Of a stretch of DNA of 64,000 nt, positions 38,754 to 48,333 are shown one piece after another. The notes below the pieces were generated by a model. That model ran no database searches. It worked only from the letters and a program-made list of their open reading frames with translations, and had not been told where the DNA came from. The translations under genes were made by a program, and so were the position numbers. The first letter of the stretch is position 1; every line of letters begins with the position of its first letter. Source of the stretch: Prauserella halophila (GTDB taxonomy: Bacteria > Actinomycetota > Actinomycetes > Mycobacteriales > Pseudonocardiaceae); assembly GCF_024171895.1 (NCBI RefSeq), contig NZ_JAMTCQ010000011.1, forward strand, positions 62,001-126,000, read 5' to 3'.

Positions 38754-39587
38754 GTGCCCACTCTTCACGCCACGAGCGATCTGCACGTCACGCACACCGG
38801 CAACGAGACGTACGTCGACGTGATCCGGCCGGACACGCCGGACGACTGGCTGCTGGTCGCCGGGGATGTCGGCGAACGCATGGCCACCGTCGTCGACACC
38901 CTGGCGCGCCTGCGGGAGCGGTTCGCCACGGTCGTGTGGGTGCCGGGAAATCACGAGTTGTGGACCACCGCGAAGGATCCGGACCAGCTTTCCGGCCGCC
39001 CGCGCTACGACGAACTGGTCAGCCGCTGCCGGGAGATCGGCGTGCTCACCCCCGAGGACGAGTTCCCCGTGTGGCCCTACGCCGAGCGGCCGCTGACGAT
39101 CGCACCGCTGTTCGTGCTGTACGACTACAGCTGGCGGACGCCGTCGGCGCAGGGCACGTCGCTGGACGAGGCGCTTCGGCAGGCCCGCGAGGCGGGGGTG
39201 GTCTGCACCGACGAGTATCTGCTCGGGCACGAGCCGTATCCCGGCCGCGCCGAGTGGTGCGACGAGCGGCTGACGCTGAGCGAGAAGCGCTTGGCCGAGA
39301 TCCCCGACGACCACGAGACGGTGCTGCTGTCGCACTGGCCGTTGCACCGGCATCCGACCGCGCCGCTGTACTACCCGGAGTTCGCCATGTGGTGCGGTAC
39401 GAACCGGACGGAGGACTGGCACCTCCGGTTCCGCGCGCGGCTCGCCGTGTACGGGCACCTGCACATCCCGCGCACCACGTATGCCGACGGGGTGCGCTTC
39501 GAAGAGGTGTCGCTGGGCTATCCGCGGGAGTGGCGCAAGCGCTCCCGCGGTCCGGTGGCGGTCCGGACGGTGCTGACCGCGGACTGA
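38754..39587 (+). CDS. Calcineurin-like metallophosphoesterase
   Basis: The 277-aa protein has all metallophosphoesterase blocks: SDLHV (D-x-H), LVAGDVGE (GD), VWVPGNHELW (GNHE), VLLSHWPLH and the final YGHLHIPRT (GHxH). It should be a two-metal phosphodiesterase or phosphatase, substrate unknown. No signal peptide is present. I chose the GTG at 38754 from the leaderless promoter; a longer form from 38745 would add three residues. It follows mshC by 66 nt in the same direction. Confidence 0.85.
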   Translation: MPTLHATSDLHVTHTGNETYVDVIRPDTPDDWLLVAGDVGERMATVVDTLARLRERFATVVWVPGNHELWTTAKDPDQLSGRPRYDELVSRCREIGVLTPEDEFPVWPYAERPLTIAPLFVLYDYSWRTPSAQGTSLDEALRQAREAGVVCTDEYLLGHEPYPGRAEWCDERLTLSEKRLAEIPDDHETVLLSHWPLHRHPTAPLYYPEFAMWCGTNRTEDWHLRFRARLAVYGHLHIPRTTYADGVRFEEVSLGYPREWRKRSRGPVAVRTVLTAD

Positions 39588-39639
39588 GGCCGGCAGGCGG
39601 CGCGTGCGATCGGGGCGCCGCCTGCCGTGCTCCTCGCGG

Positions 39640-40542
39640 TCACCGGCCGGTGTGCCCCGGTCCGTCGTCCCTGCGCCGCCGCAGGTAGCGCTCGAACTCG
39701 GCCGCGATCATGTCGCCGCTCGCGCCCTCGAGGTCGATCTCCGCGTCGCCCCGCTCCTCGAGCGAGCGCACGTACTCGGAGATCTCCTCGTCCTCGTCGG
39801 CCATCTCACTGACGGTCTTCTGCCAGTCCTCGGCCTGTTCCGGCAGTGCGCCCAGCGGGATCCCGACGTCGAGGATGTCCTCGAGCTTGTTCAGCAGGGC
39901 GATCGTGGCCTTCGGGGACGGTGGGTGCGACACGTAGTGCGGCACGACCGCCCACACCGACACCGCGGGCACGCCCTCCTTCACACACAGGTCCTGGAAC
40001 ACGCCGACGATCCCCGTCGGGCCCTGGTACCGCTCCCGCTCGAGCCCGAACCGCTTGGCGGCCTCCGCGTCGTAGGCCGTGCCGGTCACCGGGATCGGCC
40101 GGGTGTGGGCGGTGTCACCGACCAGGGCGCCGATGGTGATCACGGTCCGCACTCCGAGCCGTTCGGCGTGCTCGAGGAGCTCCGCGCAGAACGCCCGCCA
40201 GCGCATGTTCGGCTCCGGCCCCTGCACCAGCACCACGTCCTGGTCGGCACCCGCAGGGCGGCACACCGACAGGCGGGTCGTCGGCCACTCGACGCGGCGG
40301 GTCACACCGTCGACCAGCCGGACCGTCGGCCTGGCGACCTGGAAGTCGTAGTAGTCGTCCGGTTCGAGTTCGGCCAGCGGTGTCGCGTCCCAGTTCAGCG
40401 CGAGGTGCTCGAGCGCAGTGCTGGCGGCATCACCCGCGTCGTTCCAGCCGTCGAAACAGGCGATCATGACCGGGCCCCGGGGTTCCCGGGTCTCATCGCC
40501 ATCGGTGTCGCCGTCGGTGAAGTCGTTGAAGGGCGTGCTCAC
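39640..40542 (-). CDS. PAC2-family protein
   Basis: The 300-aa product belongs to the PAC2 family, named for a eukaryotic proteasome-assembly chaperone; the bacterial role is not known. Conserved features are VMIACFDGWNDAGDAASTAL near the N-terminus, NWDATPLAELEPDDYYDFQ, ITIGALVGDTAHTRPIPVTG and VPAVSVWAVVPHYVSHPPSP. Homologous to Rv2125 in the same neighbourhood. The GTG at 40542 is leaderless (TACGCT six bases upstream). It is divergent from the HAD gene. A link to the nearby proteasome is tempting but unsupported by sequence. Confidence 0.88.
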   Translation of the reverse strand: MSTPFNDFTDGDTDGDETREPRGPVMIACFDGWNDAGDAASTALEHLALNWDATPLAELEPDDYYDFQVARPTVRLVDGVTRRVEWPTTRLSVCRPAGADQDVVLVQGPEPNMRWRAFCAELLEHAERLGVRTVITIGALVGDTAHTRPIPVTGTAYDAEAAKRFGLERERYQGPTGIVGVFQDLCVKEGVPAVSVWAVVPHYVSHPPSPKATIALLNKLEDILDVGIPLGALPEQAEDWQKTVSEMADEDEEISEYVRSLEERGDAEIDLEGASGDMIAAEFERYLRRRRDDGPGHTGR

Positions 40543-40548
40543 CCGCCC

Positions 40549-40554
40549 AGCGTA
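40549..40554 (-). promoter_or_regulatory. -10 hexamer TACGCT for the PAC2 gene (leaderless)
   Basis: On the minus strand TACGCT ends six bases before the GTG at 40542. A divergent TAGGCT at 40583-40588 may serve the HAD gene. Confidence 0.5.
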
Positions 40555-40640
40555 CGTCCCGGCGCCGGGCGGGTACGTCACCGTAGGCTGGACGGCGGCC
40601 GCTGCCTGCGGTGCGCCCACCGACCACGAGGGAGAAGTCC

Positions 40641-41336
40641 GTGATCGATCCGTCCTCCGCCCCCGGTGAAGGCGGTCCGGCCGCTGTGTTGTGGGACATG
40701 GACGGCACCCTGGTCGACTCCGAGAAGCTCTGGGACGTGGTGCTCGCCGAAGCGGCGCAGCAACTGGGCGGGCAGCTGACCGCCGAGCAGCGGACCGCGC
40801 TCGTCGGGTCGAACATGGCCGTGACGTCCCGCAGGCTGTTGGAGATCGCGGGGCGTGCGGTGACCGACGAGGCCGCCGGCGAGGTCGCGGACCGGATGCG
40901 GGTGCGCACGGCGGAGCTGTTCTCCGGTGCGCTGCCCTGGCAGCCGGGCGCACGGGAGGCGCTCGAGGCGCTGCGCGCGGCCGGCGTGCCGTGCGCGTTG
41001 GTGACGTCCACCGAGCGCGGGCTGACCGAACTCGCGCTTGACACGATCGGGCGAGAATTCTTCGCCGCCACGGTGTGCGGGGACGAGGTGGACGGGCAGA
41101 ACAAGCCGCATCCCGAGCCGTACCTGCGGGCTGCGCGGCTGCTCGGCGTGGATCCGGGCGCATGCGCGGCCGTCGAGGACTCGCCCGTCGGCGCGGCCTC
41201 GGCCGAGGCCGCAGGCTGTGCCGTCCTGGTCGTCGAGTCCGACGTCCCCGTCGACCGCGGTCCGCGACGGATTTTCCGCCCGTCGCTCGTGGGGGTCGAC
41301 GCCGGTGAACTGCGCCGGCTGATCCGGCGCCGGTGA
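40641..41336 (+). CDS. HAD-superfamily hydrolase (subfamily IA)
   Basis: The 231-aa protein is a complete HAD phosphatase of the beta-phosphoglucomutase/phosphatase type: motif I WDMDGTLVDSE, a helical cap (about 30-95), motif II LVTSTERG, motif III Lys in NKPHPEPYLRAA and motif IV VEDSPVGAASAEAAG. The physiological substrate is unknown; a sugar phosphate or phosphoglycolate is possible. The GTG at 40641 has GAGGGAGAAG upstream, with TAGGCT at 40583 as a likely -10. It lies just upstream of hisE-hisG, and similar HAD genes are found beside hisG in related genomes. Confidence 0.88.
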   Translation: MIDPSSAPGEGGPAAVLWDMDGTLVDSEKLWDVVLAEAAQQLGGQLTAEQRTALVGSNMAVTSRRLLEIAGRAVTDEAAGEVADRMRVRTAELFSGALPWQPGAREALEALRAAGVPCALVTSTERGLTELALDTIGREFFAATVCGDEVDGQNKPHPEPYLRAARLLGVDPGACAAVEDSPVGAASAEAAGCAVLVVESDVPVDRGPRRIFRPSLVGVDAGELRRLIRRR

Positions 41337-41399
41337 CCTGCAACATCACCGGCCAGGCCGCTCGCCGGCCCGCGCGCCGCGGATGACAGGATTCTCCGC

Positions 41400-41663
41400 G
41401 TGAAGACCTTCGACGAGCTGTACGCCGAGCTGACCGAGCGCGCCCGCACTCGACCCGCGGATTCGGGCACCGTCGCCGCGCTGGACGCCGGAGTGCATGC
41501 GCAGGGCAAGAAGGTACTGGAAGAGGCGGGCGAGGTGTGGATCGCCGCCGAGCACGAATCCGACGAGCGGCTGGCCGAAGAGGTGTCCCAGCTGCTGTAC
41601 CGGGTTCAGGTGCTGATGATCGGCCGGGGCGTCGCGATGGACGACGTCTACCGGTACCTGTGA
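41400..41663 (+). CDS. hisE: Phosphoribosyl-ATP pyrophosphatase HisE
   Basis: HisE hydrolyses phosphoribosyl-ATP to phosphoribosyl-AMP in histidine synthesis. The 87-aa protein is a stand-alone HisE with the family helices: [29 protein letters not shown] (containing the metal-binding Glu residues E-x2-E) and [18 protein letters not shown]. The GTG at 41400 is leaderless or nearly so (CAGGAT seven bases upstream). hisG follows 17 nt downstream, so the two are co-transcribed, as in Rv2122c-Rv2121c. Confidence 0.95.
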   Translation: MKTFDELYAELTERARTRPADSGTVAALDAGVHAQGKKVLEEAGEVWIAAEHESDERLAEEVSQLLYRVQVLMIGRGVAMDDVYRYL

Positions 41664-41680
41664 ACGAGAGAGGACGTCAG

Positions 41681-42526
41681 ATGCTGCGTGTCGCGGTACC
41701 GAACAAGGGTGCGCTGGCCGGGCCCTCGTCGGAAATGCTCGGTGAAGCGGGCTACCGCAAACGACATGAGCAGCGGGACCTGACCGTGCTCGACACGGTC
41801 AACGAGGTCGAGTTCTTCTTCCTCCGGCCGAAGGACATTCCGGTCTACGTCGGGTCCGGCGAGCTGGACCTGGGGCTCACCGGCCGCGACCTCGCGCTGG
41901 ACTCGGGCGCCGCCGTGCAGGAAAAGCTCGGGTTGGGTTTCGGCGGGTCGACGTTCCGGTACGCCGCTCCTGCGGTGCGCGACTGGACCGTCGCCGACCT
42001 GCAGGGCAAGCGGCTCGCCACGTCGTATCCGCGACTGGTGCGCGACGACCTGGCCCGGCAGGGTGTCGAGGCGGACGTCATCCCGCTCGACGGGGCCGTC
42101 GAGATCTCGGTACAGCTCGGCGTGGCCGACGCGATCGCCGACGTCGTGGGCTCGGGACGGACGCTGCGCCAGCACGAACTGGTGGCGTTCGGTGACCCCA
42201 TCTGCGTGTCCGAGGCCGTGGTCATCGAGCACACCGGCAACGGCCGGAACCCCGCGGTCGAACAGCTCACCGCGCGACTGCAGGGTGTGGTGTTCGCCCA
42301 GCACTACATGATGCTGGACTACGACTGCCCGCGGTCGCTGCTGGAACAGGCGACCGCGATCACGCCGGGACTCGAATCGCCCACCGTGGCGCCGCTCGCC
42401 GATCCGGACTGGGTGGCCGTGCGTGCCATGGTGTCGCGTAAGAAGGTCAACGCCGTGATGGACGAGCTCGCCGCGGTCGGCGCGAAGGCGATCCTGGCTT
42501 CGGACATCCGTTCCTGCCGCCTGTAG
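41681..42526 (+). CDS. hisG: ATP phosphoribosyltransferase HisG (long form)
   Basis: HisG starts histidine synthesis by condensing ATP and PRPP and is feedback-inhibited by histidine. The 281-aa length shows the long form with a C-terminal regulatory domain (about 210-281). Motifs include [39 protein letters not shown] and the PRPP loop [20 protein letters not shown]; the end [11 protein letters not shown] is typical. The ATG follows AGAGAGGACG. A long hairpin ends the operon. Confidence 0.97.
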   Translation: MLRVAVPNKGALAGPSSEMLGEAGYRKRHEQRDLTVLDTVNEVEFFFLRPKDIPVYVGSGELDLGLTGRDLALDSGAAVQEKLGLGFGGSTFRYAAPAVRDWTVADLQGKRLATSYPRLVRDDLARQGVEADVIPLDGAVEISVQLGVADAIADVVGSGRTLRQHELVAFGDPICVSEAVVIEHTGNGRNPAVEQLTARLQGVVFAQHYMMLDYDCPRSLLEQATAITPGLESPTVAPLADPDWVAVRAMVSRKKVNAVMDELAAVGAKAILASDIRSCRL

Positions 42527-42540
42527 GACGCCGGCACAGC

Positions 42541-42587
42541 ACGTAGGGGCCCGGCAACGCGCGATGCGTTGTGCCGGGCCCCTACGT
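42541..42587. terminator. Bidirectional terminator between hisG and parA-like gene
   Basis: A 16-bp perfect stem (ACGTAGGGGCCCGGCA and its complement) with a short inner stem lies 15 nt after the hisG stop and 69 nt after the convergent ParA-like stop. It has no T-run. Confidence 0.8.
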
Positions 42588-42655
42588 CGCGTCGGCAGCC
42601 CGCGTGAGGAACTGCTGCGGTTGTCGCGCGGTCGTTCCTGGTTGTCCTTGCTGCG

Positions 42656-43585
42656 CTAGTGGTCTTTACTGCGCTTCGGCAGCAGGTCGTAGAGCTTCCT
42701 GCGCGCGCCGTTGTCGTTGGCGTTGCGCGTGTGGGCGACGTCGGTGATGAAGTCTTCGAAGTCGAAGTCCTGTTCCGGCGCGGCCGGTGCCTGCGGGGCG
42801 GTGCCCGGCGACTCGTCCAGCGCACGGGCGATCTCGCGGAACGCCGCGGCGTGCGTGGTCTCCGGGGCGAACGTCGTGACCGGCATGCCGCGCGCGGCGG
42901 CCTCGTTCATCACCACGCCCAGCGGCACGTGCGGTAGCACGGGGATGCCGAACTGCTCCAGTTCCCGCAGCGCGGTGACGGCGTAGCCGGAAATGGGACG
43001 CCGGTACAGCCCGGGTACGAGGCCGTAGTAGTCGATGGGCGGCCGTTCGACCATGGTCTCGAGGTGGCGGATCTGCTCCTGCATGAGCCGGAGCGCACGG
43101 ATGCTGGTGCGGTCCGGCTGCACGGGTACGAGCAGTCCGCTGGTGGCGACCAGCGCGTTGTTGGTCAGCACGTCGAGTGCGGGCGGACAGTCGATGACGA
43201 CGTGGTCGTAATTGGCGAACTGGATCACCCGAGCCAGCTGCCAGCCCGGAACCCGGAACTGGTCGAGCCTGCGGACCAGGTCGAACATGCCGGGCGAGGT
43301 GGGGATGACGTCGAACACCCCGCCACGGCCGACATTACTGCGCGGATGCGCCGCGACGAGCTCTTCGACCGGGCCGCGCCACGTCTTCGTGAGCGCCTTG
43401 GCGAGGCTGGGCCGGTCGGCCGGAACCTCGGGCAGGCCGAGCATCTCCGTCGTGGCGTGCCCTTGCGGGTCCAGGTCGATGAGAAGAACGCGGCGGCCCC
43501 GCTCCGCGAGTGCGGCGGCGGCGCCGACACTCAGCGCGGTCTTGCCGACCCCGCCCTTCTGATTGACCACCGAGGTGATCTGCAC
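42656..43585 (-). CDS. Orphan ParA/Soj-family ATPase
   Basis: The 309-aa product is a ParA-type deviant-Walker ATPase: VVNQKGGVGKTALSVGAA (Walker A with signature Lys), VLLIDLDPQGHATTEMLG, and YDHVVIDCPPALDVLTNNAL (Walker B). After the ATPase core (about 1-255) is a 50-residue acidic tail. No parB or parS-like site is nearby, so it is not the chromosome-partition ParA. Such orphan ParAs position other cargos (inference). The start is the GTG at 43585. It is convergent with hisG and separated from the RecB-like gene by 113 nt. Confidence 0.9.
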   Translation of the reverse strand: MQITSVVNQKGGVGKTALSVGAAAALAERGRRVLLIDLDPQGHATTEMLGLPEVPADRPSLAKALTKTWRGPVEELVAAHPRSNVGRGGVFDVIPTSPGMFDLVRRLDQFRVPGWQLARVIQFANYDHVVIDCPPALDVLTNNALVATSGLLVPVQPDRTSIRALRLMQEQIRHLETMVERPPIDYYGLVPGLYRRPISGYAVTALRELEQFGIPVLPHVPLGVVMNEAAARGMPVTTFAPETTHAAAFREIARALDESPGTAPQAPAAPEQDFDFEDFITDVAHTRNANDNGARRKLYDLLPKRSKDH

Positions 43586-43698
43586 TGTGCGCGGCTCCTG
43601 GATCTCGATTGCCGGGAACAGAGTAGTCGATCAGCACTCGCGTGCGGCGCTGATCGCGCCCGGCGTGCCGGTCGATCCTGTCACGGCCCGCCAGGGGG

Positions 43699-44640
43699 TC
43701 AATCCGCGCGGTCGAGCGCCGACTCCTCACCGCCGGCCGGTTCGGGCCAGCCGGGGTACTCCGGTGGCGTACCGCCGAACTCCGGGCAGAGCGATTGGTG
43801 GGCACACCAGTTGCACAGCTTGCTCGGACTGGGGCGGAAGTCGCCGGTCTTGCCCGCGGTGCGGATCGCCGACCAGATCGCCTCGAGGGTGCGCTCGAAC
43901 CGCGCCAGTTCGTCCTCGTCGGGGGTGTAGGCCAGGTCCTGCCCGTCGCGCAGGTACATCAGCTTGAGCTGCCGGGGCACCACCCCGCGGGTGCGCCACA
44001 GCACCACGGCGTAGAACTTCATCTGGAACAGGGCCTTGGCCTCGCCGATCGCCCGGGGCGCGGCGCCGGTCTTGTAGTCGACGACCCGGATCTCGCCGGT
44101 CGGCGCGACGTCGAGCCGGTCGACGTAACCGCGCAGGCGCACGCCTGATCCGAGCTCGGTCTCGACGTGCACCTCGCACGCCTCCGGTTCGAGGCGGTTC
44201 GGGTCTTCGAGTTCGAAGTACGAGTCGAGCAGCGTGCCCGCACCGTCGAGCCACCCGGCCGCGTGACCGTCCGGGCCCGTTTCGTCCTCGGCGAACAGCT
44301 CCGACCACTCCGGGCTCTCCTGCGAAAGCTCCTCCCACGTCGGCGCGAGCAGCGCGTGTGCCCGCTCGGGGCTGCGGTCGCCACGAGGGAGTGCGAACAG
44401 TCGCTCCAGCACCGAATGCACGAGCGTGCCGCGGACCTGGGCCTTGGTGGGCGGTTCGGGAATCCGGTCGATCGCGCGGAACCGGTAGAGCAGCGGGCAC
44501 TGCTTGAAATCGCCCGCCCGCGACGGCGACAGTGCCGGGCGCCGGCGTGGCCGCGGCGCCTCGCCGTCGGCGCCGGCGGCCGGTGCGGCATCGGCGGCGT
44601 TCGAGCCCCCGGCGGGAGCGTCGTCCGTCGTGTCAGTCAT
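43699..44640 (-). CDS. RecB-family PD-(D/E)XK exonuclease (Cas4-like, Rv2119 type)
   Basis: The 313-aa product is a single-domain RecB-type nuclease: PSRAGDFKQCPLLYRFRAID near the N-terminus, VRGTLVHSVLERLF, LRGYVDRLD, IRVVDYKTG (the D-x(n)-DYKTG catalytic core) and Q-motif AKALFQMKFYAVVLW. Four cysteines (KQC plus LCNWCAHQSLC) are placed as in iron-sulfur nucleases of the AddB/Cas4 class. No helicase domain is present. Rv2119 is the equivalent beside trmI in M. tuberculosis. The N-terminal 40 residues are disordered. The role is probably in DNA repair (inference); no CRISPR array is present. Confidence 0.88.
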   Translation of the reverse strand: MTDTTDDAPAGGSNAADAAPAAGADGEAPRPRRRPALSPSRAGDFKQCPLLYRFRAIDRIPEPPTKAQVRGTLVHSVLERLFALPRGDRSPERAHALLAPTWEELSQESPEWSELFAEDETGPDGHAAGWLDGAGTLLDSYFELEDPNRLEPEACEVHVETELGSGVRLRGYVDRLDVAPTGEIRVVDYKTGAAPRAIGEAKALFQMKFYAVVLWRTRGVVPRQLKLMYLRDGQDLAYTPDEDELARFERTLEAIWSAIRTAGKTGDFRPSPSKLCNWCAHQSLCPEFGGTPPEYPGWPEPAGGEESALDRAD

Positions 44641-44831
44641 GGGTTCCCTCGGTCATGCCCGGCACCCTAACGAGCGCTCCCGACAGAAACCGACCACGGC
44701 CGCCGCGGTGTCACGGCTGCCGTGGTGCCGGGGCGGTGGTGCCGGGGCCGTGACGGCGACACGGCCGTGCGAACCGGCGATGCCGTGCGCGGCGGGGCGC
44801 GGCGATAACCGGGCTCGTACACGGCGCGTTC

Positions 44832-44837
44832 TACCCT
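44832..44837 (+). promoter_or_regulatory. -10 hexamer TACCCT for the site-2 protease (leaderless)
   Basis: TACCCT ends six bases before the GTG at 44844. Confidence 0.55.
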
Positions 44838-44843
44838 CACCTC

Positions 44844-45986
44844 GTGAACACGACGAACCGGTCCCGGCGCGGGACCGTCACCGACGGCGGTCTGCTGCTG
44901 TTCCGGGTCGGCGGTGTGCCCGTGCTGCTCGCCCCGTCCTGGTGGATCGGTTCGCTGCTCATCGTCGTGCTGTACAGCCCGTTGGTCGGCAGGCTGCTGC
45001 CGGGCGCGGGCCCCGGCGTGTCGTGGGCCCTGGCCGGCGCGTTCGCCGTACTGCTGGGCCTGTCGGTTCTCGCCCACGAGCTCGGCCACGTCCTCGTCGC
45101 GCTCCGGCTCGGCATGCCCGTGCGCAGGCTGCGACTGTTCCTGCTCGGCGGCCTCTCGGAGGTGGCCCGCAGCCCGGCGAAGCCGAAACAGGAGGGCCTG
45201 GTGGCGGCCGCGGGCCCCGTGGTGTCGGTGCTGCTCGCCGTGTTCTGCGGCCTCCTGCTGATCGCCGTGCCACCGGGCGGCGCGGTGTGGCTGCTCGTCG
45301 CCCAGTGCGCGGTGGCCAACCTTGCGGTCGGGGTGTTCAACCTGCTGCCGGGGCTGCCGCTCGACGGCGGGCGGATGCTGCGGGCCGGCGTGTGGTCGCT
45401 CACGGGCAACCGCGCGTCGGGGACGCGTGCGGCCGTGTTCGGCGGCGGCCTGGTCGCGCTGGCGCTGTTGGTGTGGGCGCTGTGGGGCCTGGCGGAGGGC
45501 AGCGACGACCGGTGGCTGCGGCTCGGGGTCTGTGTCGTGACGGCCTGGTTCGTGGTCACGGGTGCCACCGGCGAAATGGCCGCCGAACAGCGGCGGAGCT
45601 GGCCGGCGGGCCTGGCGCTCGAGGACCTGACCCGGCCGGTGCTGCAGCTGCCGGCCGAGAGCCCGGTGGAGTCGGCACTGTCGGCCTCGGCGGGCAGGGG
45701 AGTGGTGCTCGTGCGGGCCGACGGCGTCGCGGCAGGACTGCTCGACGAGACCGCGGCCGAACAGCTCGCCGCCGAATCGCCGCGTGCGCCCGCGGAACTG
45801 GCGGCGGAAGCGATCCGCGCGGAGACCGTGCTGCTCGCGTCGGAGACGGGCGATGCGGTGATCGAACGTGTCGCCGAGGTCGCTGCGTGGCAGTTCCTCG
45901 TCGTCGACGACGAGGGCAGGCCCGCAGGCGTGCTGCACCGCGACGATCTGCGCGCCGCCCTGGCCGGGAACCGCCGTACCCGCTGA
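44844..45986 (+). CDS. Site-2 protease family (M50) zinc metalloprotease with CBS-like tail
   Basis: This intramembrane protease cuts transmembrane anti-sigma factors or similar targets. The 380-aa protein has the zinc motif LAHELGHVLVAL (HExxH) in the second helix, the third ligand region FNLLPGLPLDGGRMLRA, and about five membrane helices (residues 20-230). The last 120 residues (about 245-380) form a degenerate CBS pair ending QFLVVDDEGRPAGVLHRDDL, the Rip3-type architecture. Leaderless GTG at 44844. The trmI gene follows after 77 nt. Its substrate is not encoded next to it. Confidence 0.9.
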   Translation: MNTTNRSRRGTVTDGGLLLFRVGGVPVLLAPSWWIGSLLIVVLYSPLVGRLLPGAGPGVSWALAGAFAVLLGLSVLAHELGHVLVALRLGMPVRRLRLFLLGGLSEVARSPAKPKQEGLVAAAGPVVSVLLAVFCGLLLIAVPPGGAVWLLVAQCAVANLAVGVFNLLPGLPLDGGRMLRAGVWSLTGNRASGTRAAVFGGGLVALALLVWALWGLAEGSDDRWLRLGVCVVTAWFVVTGATGEMAAEQRRSWPAGLALEDLTRPVLQLPAESPVESALSASAGRGVVLVRADGVAAGLLDETAAEQLAAESPRAPAELAAEAIRAETVLLASETGDAVIERVAEVAAWQFLVVDDEGRPAGVLHRDDLRAALAGNRRTR

Positions 45987-46027
45987 ATCGGGTGCCCGGC
46001 GGGTCTGGGACGATCGAGCGCCGCTGA

Positions 46028-46885
<858 letters not shown>

Positions 46886-46906
46886 CGGAGCGGGGGTCGG
46901 CGAGCG

Positions 46907-47704
46907 TTACGACGACGCGCCGTTGGCGATGCACCACTGGCCCGACTGCTGCTGGGCGGCGAAGTCGACCGTTCCGCTCTCGTTCCCCATGCTGGCGGTC
47001 ACCGTGAACTGGCCCCGGCTTCCGGACTCGCTCGGCGTTCCGCGCAGTTGCCATTGCGCACCCTGCTGGGGGGTGAGCTCTCCCTTGAGCGGGGAGTCCG
47101 CACAGACGAGCGCGTCGAATGCGTCGCCGTCGGCCTCGTTCAACGCGGTGACCGTCTCGGTCGCGAGTTCGTTCAGCCCCGCGGCGCCGCCACCGGAATC
47201 GGGTGCGCCGGTCTCGAGCTCCGGCACGGTCTCGGACGTCGGCACGGTCTCCGAGCTGGGGGCCGCCGGCTCGGAGGCCTGACTCGTCGTCGGGGAGGTG
47301 CCCTGGTTGCCCTCGGCCGAGTTCTCGTCGTCGGTGAGGAACCCGGGCGCGACCCACGCGGTGAAGGCGAACACGCCGGCGAGCAGCACGACGGCCGCGG
47401 CGACGATGCCGACGACGAGGCCGGTCTTCTTCTTGGGCGGCTCACCGCCGGGGCCGCCGGGATAGCCGCCGTAGGGCTGCTGCCCGAACTGTCCCTGCCC
47501 GAACTGTCCCTGGCCGTAGGGGTTCTGACCGTACGGCTGCTGGCCGTACGGATCCTGCTGGCCGTAGGGCCCCGGCTGCGGCGGCTGGCCGTACGGCTGA
47601 GGACCGGGCTGCTGGGGGTAGCCGGGCTGCTGGCCGTATTGACCGGGTTGCTGGCCGTAGGGGTCCGGTTGGCCCGGTCCGGGCGGCTGCGGTGGATATG
47701 TCAT
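46907..47704 (-). CDS. PYGQ-repeat single-pass membrane protein, unknown function
   Basis: The 265-aa product resembles in layout, not in detail, the one at 20577-22052: a disordered Pro/Gly/Tyr/Gln-rich cytoplasmic part (1-88, many PYGQQ, YGQQPG and FGQ units), a KKK stretch, one transmembrane helix (about 93-113, TGLVVGIVAAAVVLLAGVFA), a Thr/Ser/Glu-rich linker and a C-terminal extracytoplasmic domain (about 175-265) with two Cys (LVCADS and QWCIAN) that could form a disulfide. The latter looks like a DUF4878/NTF2-like fold. The ATG at 47704 has AAGGGGA. No function can be assigned. Confidence 0.78.
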   Translation of the reverse strand: MTYPPQPPGPGQPDPYGQQPGQYGQQPGYPQQPGPQPYGQPPQPGPYGQQDPYGQQPYGQNPYGQGQFGQGQFGQQPYGGYPGGPGGEPPKKKTGLVVGIVAAAVVLLAGVFAFTAWVAPGFLTDDENSAEGNQGTSPTTSQASEPAAPSSETVPTSETVPELETGAPDSGGGAAGLNELATETVTALNEADGDAFDALVCADSPLKGELTPQQGAQWQLRGTPSESGSRGQFTVTASMGNESGTVDFAAQQQSGQWCIANGASS

Positions 47705-48333
47705 GAGGTCCCCTTGTGTCGGCGCGAGCTGTGGCCCCCTCAGTGGGATGTGATCGTATCCACGTCGGTTCCGGCCACTCATCCACCCGTGTACCACCGT
47801 CGGTCACGGCGGGCCGCGGTTCGCGGCGGGACCGGCCGGCGAGGCGCGTAACCGCGGTGTTTCGCGGCGGTGTATCGGGGCGGGGCCGTGCTTTTTCGTA
47901 GCGGGGCACCCGTCGACGGCCGCCCCGCTACGCGAGGGTGGGCCGGTGTGCCGCGCGGGTGAGGCCGTCACGGCCCGCACGCCCGTCGCCGCGCGGGTCG
48001 TCGCGGGCCCGGGCGGGTGGTGTGCTGCGCAGATCCACCGGTACGCCGTCGGCCGCGCACTGTCGATCATGATTCACCGCATCGTGGGGCGGTGTCCGGG
48101 TTGTCCGGTCCACGCCCGTGTTCCTCGTCGCTTCCCGCCGTTCCACGACGCGCGCGGGCGCTGCGGCCGTTCGGTGGAACCTGCGCAGTGCGGCGGAGTT
48201 CCGCATCCCCGCGCGGAGCAGTGGGTAGTCGGTCGAACCCGCGCGACGCGCCGATTCTGTAACTCGCCGAAGGCTTTTCTTGTCGGTGATCGCCGGTACC
48301 GTGGAAGCAAATGCATTCCGAGGAGGTGCCGAA
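47705..48333. other. Long intergenic region upstream of mpa
   Basis: This 629-nt region separates the minus-strand PYGQ-repeat gene from mpa. I find no convincing coding sequence: the open frames on both strands are Arg/Pro-rich shadows. It contains a hairpin with 11-bp arms (47897-47907 and 47922-47932) and, at 48290-48302, a GGTACCGT that could supply an mpa -10. The last 100 bases are less GC-rich than the rest, as expected of a promoter region. The mpa promoter and any divergent promoter must lie here. Confidence 0.5.

Noticed and set aside
39640-40542. PAC2 protein as a proteasome assembly factor
   Set aside because: The name comes from a eukaryotic protein; sequence and position alone do not support a proteasome role, so it is recorded only as a family.
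42656-43585. Chromosome-partition parA and nearby replication origin
   Set aside because: No parB, parS-like TGTTTCACGTGAAACA, dnaA or rnpA-type gene is present.
43699-44640. Cas4-like nuclease as a sign of a CRISPR system
   Set aside because: No repeat-spacer array or other cas gene is in the window, and the gene matches the Rv2119 position of CRISPR-free actinobacteria.
47897-47932. Hairpin beside a T-run as a rho-independent terminator
   Set aside because: The T-run precedes the hairpin on the plus strand and would be an A-run after it on the minus strand, so it is not in terminator orientation for either neighbour.
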